This document shows positions 29,400 to 36,157 of a stretch of 36,157 nt of DNA, one piece after another. The stretch is from contig JALLBK010000487.1 of NCBI GenBank assembly GCA_036940085.1, forward strand, positions 1 through 36,157, written 5' to 3'. The stretch is from Discostella pseudostelligera. Its lineage: Eukaryota > Bacillariophyta > Thalassiosirophyceae > Thalassiosirales > Thalassiosiraceae. Every line of letters begins with the position of its first letter. Position 1 is the stretch's first letter. The translations under genes and the position numbers were made by a program. The notes under the pieces were generated by a model. The model was not told the origin of the DNA and made no database searches. It saw only the letters and a list, made by a program, of their open reading frames with translations.

Positions 29400-30209
29400 A
29401 TGTTTCGATCTACTATCATCTTCTCTCATCGCGGCAATGCCCTCTTCCGTCGTAGCCAAGCGCAAGCTGTCGGCGTTGCTCGCTCTGTGACAAATTTCCG
29501 GCCGTCATGTTCGACGTCGACGACCAGAGCGGCGACGCTCCAACCGCTTACACCGCCGCCGTCAACAACAACATTAACATCGGCATCAACCTATTGTCGA
29601 GGACTGAGTGCCATTGGCCTCCTTGCATCGTCTCTAGCATATTCTACCATCACCATGACAACGTTGGCGCTCTGTGATAATGATAACAACAACAACAAGG
29701 ACAACAACAGCAACAACAACAACGATGATGATTTCATCTCCAAAATTAAGTCCAAATTTGAATCTCAAAACTTCTCGTTGGAAAATCTTCCACTTCCACT
29801 TGACAATGAAACACTCGCCTCCATTGCATCCTCTCTTGGAACACAAATCTCATCTGCAGTATCCACCGGCATTCCCACGGATGTATCCTATGGTTTCTTT
29901 GCCGGATACTTGTCCGGTCTGGCACTCAAAAAAATTGGCAAAGTCGCCTCACTTACCTTGGGTATTACCTTCTTGGGACTGCAATCATTAGCCTATGCGG
30001 GATATATTGATGTCCATCATGACAAGTTACAAAAACAGGTGGAAGAGATGCTCGATAGGAATAAGGATGGTGTTGTGGATAGTGACGATTTACGGAGTGT
30101 GATTGAGGAGGTACGAAAGGTGGCTGGGTTTGGATTGGAGGATACAAATTTGGTGGCCAAGACGGGGGGATTTGGATTAGGGTTTTGGGGAGGATTGAGG
30201 TCTGGTTAG
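29400..30209 (+). CDS. FUN14-domain protein with an EF-hand and N-terminal mitochondrial-type presequence
   Basis: Single exon, 269 residues. Residues 1-40 (MFRSTIIFSHRGNALFRRSQ and on) are rich in Arg and Ser and free of Asp and Glu, as in mitochondrial presequences. A hydrophobic stretch LSAIGLLASSLAYSTI follows, then an Asn/Asp run. The FUN14 core is at about 162-203: YGFFAGYLSGLALKKIGKVA, then LTLGITFLGLQSLAYAGYI. Residues 219-230 are a canonical EF-hand loop, DRNKDGVVDSDD, with ligands at positions 1, 3, 5, 9 and 12. The end, GGFGLGFWGGLRSG, resembles the second Gly-rich FUN14 segment. Animal FUNDC1 is an outer-membrane mitophagy receptor, but no N-terminal LC3-interacting tyrosine motif is obvious here, and the presequence suggests an organelle-internal or differently oriented protein. 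Function is inferred from family only. Confidence 0.8.
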   Translation: MFRSTIIFSHRGNALFRRSQAQAVGVARSVTNFRPSCSTSTTRAATLQPLTPPPSTTTLTSASTYCRGLSAIGLLASSLAYSTITMTTLALCDNDNNNNKDNNSNNNNDDDFISKIKSKFESQNFSLENLPLPLDNETLASIASSLGTQISSAVSTGIPTDVSYGFFAGYLSGLALKKIGKVASLTLGITFLGLQSLAYAGYIDVHHDKLQKQVEEMLDRNKDGVVDSDDLRSVIEEVRKVAGFGLEDTNLVAKTGGFGLGFWGGLRSG

Positions 30210-30635
30210 ATATGGTTTTGAAGAAGCGCAACATATTTGAGTGTTTGATTTGTTTTTGATTGCGAAATAAGGAGGGGAGCAAGAATCACCGTTTGCCAGT
30301 GCTTGTTCGATGTACACGATGCAGATCTGAAACCCTATCATGTGTATTAAACTTGTAAACTCTAGGACTAGTTTTGAGATTCATGCTGTTGCTTACATCG
30401 TTACGGAATCACAAGTTCTCTCTTTCAAGATTTTGCAACGACGCCGGAAGACAAACTCTTCCCCCTGATCATCTCGATCCAAACCAAACCTAAATCGAGA
30501 TTCTCATATCCACATCCTGTGATCAACCCAGTCCACACTTCATGGAATACCCTTTCCAATCCTAACTGGCATCTTGTCATCTATCTGAATTCTGACTTGT
30601 CGCTCACATGTCCCACCTATACCATCACTCTCATA
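30210..30635. other. Convergent intergenic stretch between the FUN14 and UEV genes
   Basis: 426 bases, presumably two 3' UTRs. No RNA gene, repeat or open frame of interest. Confidence 0.5.
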
Positions 30636-31416
30636 TTAAAACGTCGATCCCTCCAAAGGCTGCTTCACCCTCCGATTCACCTCACTTGCCATCTCAGCTC
30701 GCAATGAAATCAATACCTGTTCAATACCCATATTTCTATTCCAATTCTTCGTCGCTGGGACTTTATTGTAAATAATTTCACCAGTGTTTTTATCGACACA
30801 TGACATGATGATGCGGGAAACGAAGCGTACCTTGGGTGGTTCGGCGGGGTAAGATTCGGGTACGGTGATGCGTAGTTCGTAGAAGCGAGAATCATGTTGT
30901 GTCTTTGAAGAGAAGAGAGAAGTGTAGAACAGAGGGCATTATTTGTTTTTGCATTGTTGTTATTGAAAATAGGTGGATCGAATGATATTATTGGTATTGA
31001 TGTGTGTTTGTTCCATTTCAGTATGTTGCAAGTTGATTTGAGGAGAGAAAGAGAGGGAGAGAGTAAACGATATGTGTGAGAGATACAACAAGAACACAAG
31101 ACGGCGGCAACATAGTAATGAAATTCCATCCTCGCTCCCCCCCTATACACCCCGAACAGACATCCCATCCTCTCCAACCAAGTAGCACACATAAATTTTA
31201 TAAAATACAACAGCAAGAGCAACAACAATACTACACACTCACACCATGAGGACCCAAAATCCCACCATTCCATTCACCCATAAATATATCCGCACTATCG
31301 ACGAGCCCGTATGAGATGCTCATATCTCCCATGCCCTTTTCAGAGTGTTCGAGCTCCTCGAGTAATTTGAAGTTACGGGGTGTTACTACCACTTCGCCGG
31401 TGGGTAAACGCTGCAT
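30636..31416 (-). CDS. UBE2V: Ubiquitin-conjugating enzyme variant (UEV1/MMS2 type)
   Basis: Two exons, 31416-31243 and 30902-30636, phase 0, 146 residues, the usual size for MMS2. UEV proteins lack the active cysteine and pair with UBC13 to build Lys63-linked ubiquitin chains used in DNA damage tolerance and signalling. Exon 1 gives [38 protein letters not shown] and [14 protein letters not shown]. Exon 2 gives [31 protein letters not shown], then [20 protein letters not shown] and QPLEGSTF. In the region where E2 enzymes have the catalytic Cys, the sequence is [12 protein letters not shown], with no Cys. Upstream in-frame codons (His- and Tyr-rich) come from CTA/GTA repeats and were excluded; the ATG at 31414-31416 matches the family start. 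Exon 2 has no ATG near its beginning and is easily missed. Confidence 0.9.
30903..31242 (-). other. UEV gene intron
   Basis: 340 bases, donor GTGAGT after CATGGT, acceptor TCTTCAAAG. The join [14 protein letters not shown] matches the conserved UEV segment, which fixes both sites. Confidence 0.85.
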
Positions 31417-31537
31417 GATTATTTGTTGATAATTATTTAGTTGGACACGGTGGTGGTAATAGTAGTAGTAGTGGTTAGTAGTAGTAGTGGTAGCAGCGTA
31501 GTGGTGGCGGCGGCGATGGCACGCGGCACGCGGCACG

Positions 31538-31566
31538 ATGGCGGGTTATGGCGGGTTATGGCGGGT
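31538..31566 (+). repeat. Three short tandem copies of ATGGCGGGTT
   Basis: ATGGCGGGTT is repeated at a 10-base period and ends in ATGGCGGGTG. The core ATGGCGGG is identical to that of the E2F-like boxes elsewhere in the window. Confidence 0.7.
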
Positions 31567-31958
31567 GGCCCATGGGATATAATTATTGGCACTTCCACGT
31601 GGCAGGAGAGTTAAGTTGATCCACGTGGCATATTAAATATGGCGGGAAAACAACGTCATGCGGAGTTTCAGCAACAACAAACAGAGGAATTCAATACTCC
31701 AACCTCCGAAGAACCTGCCGGAAGGCAGAAGGAAACTGATCGACGTTCATTCCTTAAGTAAGTTTCAGAAAAGACTGCTTAGGGGTCCCCCTAGACATTG
31801 TAATCGTTAAGTATACTTTGTGACATCAGTGATCCACGATGACCGACAACAGTCTTCGAAGCCTTGAACTTCAATGAAGACATTTATCACCACTCATTTT
31901 TTACCACTGCCGGGGCACAACTCCACATCATACGTCGTGATGGCTCCACCTACGATAC

Positions 31959-31998
31959 CTCTCCACCTCTCTCCCCACCTCTCTCCACCTCTCTCCAC
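31959..31998. repeat. CTCTCCAC tandem repeat
   Basis: About four imperfect copies of a CTCTCCACCT unit in the probable 5' leader of the Mei2-like gene. Confidence 0.7.
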
Positions 31999-32290
31999 AA
32001 TATATCTTCTTCACAGCTTCTCAAGCAGCGTCGCCATGAAGCATGCATCGCCGCCCATCACCATCACCATCAATTAATTGCAAAAGCAAAAAGGCATACA
32101 AGCGACTCCCCATCCTATGCGAACTGGGAACTGGACGATAACACCAACGTCAAGGCAAAGAGTCATATTTCTAGCAGCATCGATATTGCTAGAGCTTGAG
32201 TATCTAAATCTAAAGACGAAGAGATTGTGCGAGTGCGGCACGATCCCCAGGATCAGGAGACGACAAGTGACTTTCAACAGGGCAAACTAG

Positions 32291-32355
32291 TGATCGAGAG
32301 CGAGAGAGAAGTAGTACAAGAGAGGGAGAGAGAGACGAGAGAGAGACGAGAGAAA
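32291..32355 (+). repeat. GAGA repeat in the Mei2-like 5' leader
   Basis: Purine-only GAGAGA stretches with two copies of GAGAGAGACGAGAGA, ending seven bases before the ATG at 32363. Confidence 0.75.
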
Positions 32356-32362
32356 TAAAATC

Positions 32363-35300
32363 ATGGCACCGCACTCCCCTCCGCCACCCGGATTTGCTTG
32401 CACACCCTCGTCCTCATTTCATAATTTGGCATTGGCATTAGGGACGGGTTTGGCGGAGAGTATGAATGACTGTCTTTCAAATGATGATGACGATCAGCAA
32501 CATCACCATCACCACCGTACCACCACTACAAACCATCAGCAGCTGCATGTAAATGTAAGTTCTAGCCATCATCGTCATGAGAATGAGAACACTCTACCAT
32601 CAAATCAAATCACAATGAATGGAGATGAAGCATCCTCCAGCACTACAGGAGTGATACTAGGTTTACCACGAATTCACACTCCGGACACCTATGCACGGCA
32701 ATCCCGACATTCCGTCAATCGATTAGTTAGCACGCCTGGAGCTGGACGAATTGTCATGCAGGGTTTGGGCGGTGGTAGTGCTGGTGGTGGTGGATTTGGA
32801 ATTGGAGGCATGCTGGGATTGGACTATCTTACTACTGCTACTACTACTACTAATCCTGCGACGACGGCGATCATGTGGAATCGTAATCAGCAACAACATC
32901 CACAACAACGGCAACAGTCGTTGGCAGTAGAGAAAGAATGCAACAATCTCAACAACAACCAAAGCAACACTACATCCAAGGGATTCGATGACAATGATAA
33001 TTTTGGGAAGCCACTACTGTTCTCATCCCAAACGACCAGGAATGATGTTGACATTTTTACCGCTAGTGGCAGCAATAGTAGTGCCCACAATAGCAATAGC
33101 AGTATCAATGGTAGCAACAACAGGGGGTTGATGCAGAATAATAGTAATTCTGCACGATATACCGCTGCAGTCATGGCCAAGAATTTGGAGAATGGCAGTG
33201 GTGGTGTTGGGAATGGTTTTGGCAGTGGTGTTGGTACTGGAAGCGGACAAGGGAAATTACTCTTTGGAAACATTCAGGAGTGGACAATCGATGATCCTCC
33301 TACTGCAACCGCTCCTTCTGCTTCTACTGCTTCAACGAATGTCTCATCCTTCAATAACACCAACTCCGTGGGGCTTACAGTAGTGGAACCTTCGTCCAAT
33401 AGGAATTCTCCCGCGCTGCCCCATCCTCCATCGCGGAGTGGTGATTGTGCATCTGGAGGCATCAGTAGTGCATGTGGCGGTGGCGGCGGCGGTGGGGATA
33501 CTGCAGCTGCCATCTTGGGAGACAAGGGATTGTTCTACCAAAGTTGGCAACGACAACTACAGCAACGTTTCATGTTGTCACCCTCGGTTGTCGTCGTTGG
33601 TGGCGGTGGCGGTAGTGCTGGGGGGAGGGCATCTGCACCACCGCCACAATCTCGCTTTCTACCATCCATCTTGACCATTGGAGGTGGTGGATTGGTAGTT
33701 GGAGGAGGAGGGGGTGGAGATGCAAGTGGTACCTCCACTCCCGACTTACTTTCAAGCAAGCAAGGCAATGTCATCACCAACAATTCCAATCTACGCTCAT
33801 CGACACCCGTTTTTAGCACCATTGTTAGCGTGACACCGATTCCGGATCCAGCCAATAATAGGATGAATAATCCCGACAGTCATATTCTACTTCCAACAAA
33901 TCATCGTGCAACAGTCGGGATGAAGAATGTAGTAACATCCTCCTCCACGACAGTGCCATCCTCAGGTTCCTATGATCGGGGAGAGCTCGATATGGAGTTG
34001 TCGGCTGTACGAGACTTGGCGCCGTTTCTACGCGGACCATCTAGTTCTGGAGATGGTGCTGGTCCCTCGTCCGCATTGTTCAATGATGTCAACGGCGGTA
34101 CTGGTTCCGTGAGCACACGTGGCCTCGCAATTCTCCATGCCTCGTCCATTCGATGCCACGATGTCCGATCGACCTGTGAGGCATTTGGTGCCTTGGAGAC
34201 GTTCCGTTCGGACTTTGGCGAGTCTCGAGGAGTGTTCTTTGCGACGTACTACGATTTGCGTAATGCGCAGTTGGCAGTGGTGGAATTGCCAAAGGTATTG
34301 AACAAATTGAGGAATAATGGTGTGGCAGAAGGAGGGGTCGTAGTGAAGTATTGTGTATCTTTGAATTCCTCAAGTGCGACAGATGAAAGCATGCTGCTTT
34401 TGTCGAATTTGCCATGCTCCGTCGACGAATATGAGCTAAGCCAGACCTTATCCTCGTTTGGCGAGGTTCGTACGATTCAATACCAAGCAAATGCATCCCA
34501 TGGAGAGGTGGAGGGAAACGAATCAGCATCTTACCTTGTGGAATTTTACGATATCCAAGATGCGAAGCAAGCATTGCTGGAGCTGGAACATGTCCATCCT
34601 TGGGGAGATTTTGCCAAAATTGAGATTGGAACTCGTAGTCCAACGAAGAGGAAGTTGGGGAAGGAGTTGATATTGTTGTTGAGTAGTTGGCGACAGGGAA
34701 AAGGTGGCGGATCCCCCAAGAACGGGCAGCGACAGCAAGCCCAAGGGGGAGATAGCGTCCGGAGTACTGTCAGCACCACACATACTACTCCATCTCCACC
34801 TCAGCCAGATGGATCATTATTTACTGGCGATAATGCCCGAAGCAATCATGACGATCATCACCAACCCAGTGTTCGAGCGGGAGACATCTATCATCAAAAT
34901 AACATTCAGCAATTCATGCCCATGGGAGAGTCATCGCAGCACCAACCACAATCGTACTACCAATATCCCAATTTCCAGCATGTTGCAGAAAATAATCAAC
35001 AGCAGTATCAACTGGTGGTCGGCCCAGATGGACAATATTCTTACGTTCTTCTGAATCCGCAAATGATTGGTCCTCATTATGGACATGCCGGACAGCCGAT
35101 GATGTTTGATCCACACAACCTTCAACATCAAGTACCGAATCAACACCATTACATTCACAATCCGCATCATCTTCTTAGTCAAGTGGCACCATCGCAACAA
35201 TACCACGCACAGTATAATGTACCTGCGATGCTGCTACGACCAGGTCTCGACTATCTGCAGGATATGGTTCCATCGGATGCTGGTGCTGCTGCTGCCAACG

Positions 35301-35953
35301 GGTTCTATCCTCCCACGCAATTCATTCGTATGCCGTCTTATGATACCAGCAGCTTGTCAAATAACGGAGGACAACTCTCCGCGGGTACTTGTGGATTCAG
35401 TGCTGCTAGCAGCGGAAGCGGATCACCCAGCGAGAACAATTCAGGCGGAGCAACCAGTTGCACCAACCGAGAAGACGAAAGCGATGGCAGTACCAACCTA
35501 ACGTTGTCAATTGACAATGTCTGCACCGGGAAAGATTGCCGATCGTCGCTCATGGTACGCAACATCCCCAACAAGTACACGCAGCAGATGCTACTATCCG
35601 AATTTGCCGATGCTGGTCATGGTCCAGACAAGATGGACTTTTTCTATTTGCCCATTGACTTCAAGAACAAGTGCAATAGAGGATATGCCTTTGTGAACTT
35701 CGTCAATTACAAGGATATTATACCATTCGTCAGCGAGTACAATCATCGTGGTTGGAAACGTTTCAACAGTGATAAGATTTGTGATATCACATATGCAAGG
35801 ATACAAGGCAAGGCTGCTATGTGGAAACGATTTGAGAACTCGGCACTCATGGCAAAGGATGATGAGTTTCGTCCCAAGGTATTTGTCAGCCATGGAGAAA
35901 AGAAGGGGCAGGTAGAGAATATTATTCCGATGACGACGAGAGAAGTGGTGTGA
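32363..35953 (+). CDS. Mei2-like RNA-binding protein, three RRMs
   Basis: Single exon, 1196 residues. The diagnostic part is the C-terminal Mei2-type RRM (RRM_2), about residues 1060-1160: SLMVRNIPNKYTQQMLLSEF, KMDFFYLPIDFKNKCNRGYA, FVNFVNYKDIIPFVSEYNHR, GWKRFNSDKICDITYARIQG and AMWKRFENS. A second RRM at about 676-745 has LLLSNLPCSVDEYELSQTL, then FGEVRTIQYQ. A weak first one is at about 588-655 (LAILHASSIRCHDV, then FGALETFRSDFGESRGVFFA). This N-to-C order matches plant AML and fission yeast Mei2. The first 550 residues and the Gln/His-rich linker are low complexity with Gly and Asn runs. In yeast Mei2 drives meiosis by binding meiRNA; in plants AML proteins act in meiosis and growth. A role in the sexual cycle here is only inference. 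The ATG follows a purine-rich leader. Confidence 0.9.
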   Translation: MAPHSPPPPGFACTPSSSFHNLALALGTGLAESMNDCLSNDDDDQQHHHHHRTTTTNHQQLHVNVSSSHHRHENENTLPSNQITMNGDEASSSTTGVILGLPRIHTPDTYARQSRHSVNRLVSTPGAGRIVMQGLGGGSAGGGGFGIGGMLGLDYLTTATTTTNPATTAIMWNRNQQQHPQQRQQSLAVEKECNNLNNNQSNTTSKGFDDNDNFGKPLLFSSQTTRNDVDIFTASGSNSSAHNSNSSINGSNNRGLMQNNSNSARYTAAVMAKNLENGSGGVGNGFGSGVGTGSGQGKLLFGNIQEWTIDDPPTATAPSASTASTNVSSFNNTNSVGLTVVEPSSNRNSPALPHPPSRSGDCASGGISSACGGGGGGGDTAAAILGDKGLFYQSWQRQLQQRFMLSPSVVVVGGGGGSAGGRASAPPPQSRFLPSILTIGGGGLVVGGGGGGDASGTSTPDLLSSKQGNVITNNSNLRSSTPVFSTIVSVTPIPDPANNRMNNPDSHILLPTNHRATVGMKNVVTSSSTTVPSSGSYDRGELDMELSAVRDLAPFLRGPSSSGDGAGPSSALFNDVNGGTGSVSTRGLAILHASSIRCHDVRSTCEAFGALETFRSDFGESRGVFFATYYDLRNAQLAVVELPKVLNKLRNNGVAEGGVVVKYCVSLNSSSATDESMLLLSNLPCSVDEYELSQTLSSFGEVRTIQYQANASHGEVEGNESASYLVEFYDIQDAKQALLELEHVHPWGDFAKIEIGTRSPTKRKLGKELILLLSSWRQGKGGGSPKNGQRQQAQGGDSVRSTVSTTHTTPSPPQPDGSLFTGDNARSNHDDHHQPSVRAGDIYHQNNIQQFMPMGESSQHQPQSYYQYPNFQHVAENNQQQYQLVVGPDGQYSYVLLNPQMIGPHYGHAGQPMMFDPHNLQHQVPNQHHYIHNPHHLLSQVAPSQQYHAQYNVPAMLLRPGLDYLQDMVPSDAGAAAANGFYPPTQFIRMPSYDTSSLSNNGGQLSAGTCGFSAASSGSGSPSENNSGGATSCTNREDESDGSTNLTLSIDNVCTGKDCRSSLMVRNIPNKYTQQMLLSEFADAGHGPDKMDFFYLPIDFKNKCNRGYAFVNFVNYKDIIPFVSEYNHRGWKRFNSDKICDITYARIQGKAAMWKRFENSALMAKDDEFRPKVFVSHGEKKGQVENIIPMTTREVV

Positions 35954-36157
35954 ACGATGTACAGTTATTTGCTAGCAGAAGTTTTTATGGACGTAGCTAT
36001 GTCGATTAATTTTTGGTTGCGGGGTAATGGCTCAATTGTGCAGACCCTAGTTTTGAAAGAAGAAGCAATTTTACTCTTAGCTTTAGAACCAGTATCTAAC
36101 CCTTTCCCCGCTTTTTTAGATCTTCTTTTACCGCATTTTGGGCTCCACCACTATCGA
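35954..36157. other. Mei2-like 3' region to the window edge
   Basis: No feature other than the possible minus-strand exon described separately. Confidence 0.4.
35965..36150 (-). CDS. Possible terminal exon of a minus-strand gene cut by the window edge
   Basis: An open minus-strand frame of 61 codons ends in TAA at 35965-35967 and has no ATG. It begins WWSPKCGKRRSKKAGKGLDT and is Lys and Ser rich. A TAG precedes it at 36151-36153, so an exon would need an acceptor within the first few codons; no clear AG is seen upstream apart from the TAG itself. It could be chance in a 3' UTR. Confidence 0.2.
   Translation of the reverse strand, partial: WWSPKCGKRRSKKAGKGLDTGSKAKSKIASSFKTRVCTIEPLPRNQKLIDIATSIKTSASK

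Larger units (their letters stand above)
31417..32362. promoter_or_regulatory. Divergent UEV/Mei2-like promoter and leader region
   Basis: About 950 bases without a convincing gene. In order: GTA-type repeats (31458-31500); three copies of ATGGCGGGT(TAT) at 31538-31566; CACGTG at 31596-31601 and 31622-31627, both as CCACGTGGCA; ATGGCGGGAA at 31639-31648; a CTCTCCAC repeat at 31959-31998; and a GAGA repeat just before the Mei2-like ATG. An open frame at 31864-32199 is repeat-derived and more likely leader sequence than a gene. Confidence 0.45.

Noticed and set aside
30710..31273. 187-codon minus-strand frame overlapping the UEV gene
   Set aside because: It runs through the UEV intron and exon 2 in the wrong frame; the in-phase UEV reading is clearly the real one.
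31864..32199. 111-codon plus-strand frame upstream of the Mei2-like gene
   Set aside because: Made largely of CTCTCCAC and CATCAC repeats; most likely 5' leader sequence.

Overview
This is nuclear eukaryotic DNA, most probably from a diatom. The genes are spaced individually on both strands and carry short GT-AG introns (68 to 340 bases). Coding regions are loaded with Ser, Thr, Asp, Asn and Gln homopolymers. Two proteins carry a signal-peptide-like segment followed by an Ala-Phe site (TTAF and ATAF), the plastid-targeting signature of algae with secondary red plastids. There are no operons, insertion sequences, CRISPR arrays or prokaryotic signals. The genus is not determinable from what I can see.

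Layout. 1-2193 (+): two-exon aldo/keto-reductase-like plastid protein whose catalytic residues all appear replaced. 2399-3067 (-): protein with three CX4CX9CX2H zinc fingers. 3499-3576 (-): tRNA-Leu(AAG). 3577-5797: gene-poor, repeat-rich stretch. 5798-7318 (+): three-exon plastid-targeted protein of unknown function with a 25-base microexon. 7474-15740 (-): four-exon UTP10/HEATR1. 16208-17305 (+): ATG10, the E2-like enzyme of autophagy. 17486-19211 (-): NIPA-type transporter with a spliced C-terminal exon. 19400-20044 (+): unrecognised 214-residue protein. 20105-24277 (-): 1390-residue ankyrin-repeat protein with an unrecognised middle. 25251-29096 (+): NAT10/Kre33 RNA cytidine acetyltransferase. 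29400-30209 (+): FUN14-domain protein with an EF-hand. 30636-31416 (-): two-exon UEV/MMS2 ubiquitin-conjugating variant. 32363-35953 (+): Mei2-like RNA-binding protein.

How the genes relate. UTP10 and NAT10 both act in the 90S pre-ribosome (SSU processome). ATG10 and UEV belong to ubiquitin-like conjugation, and the FUN14 family includes a mitophagy receptor. These are functional affinities, not evidence of a cluster.

The strongest unexplained signal is the non-coding decamer ATGGCGGGAA, which resembles an E2F site. I count eight exact copies, all intergenic. They lie upstream of the zinc-finger, NAT10, FUN14 and Mei2-like genes, each in the sense orientation of that gene. Near matches lie upstream of ATG10 and UTP10. 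At 24742-24909 the motif is organised as degenerate tandem repeats of about 40 bases in front of NAT10. I found no convincing new multi-gene system. The best leads are this promoter element, the apparent pseudo-enzyme at the left edge, and the microexon-containing orphan plastid protein.
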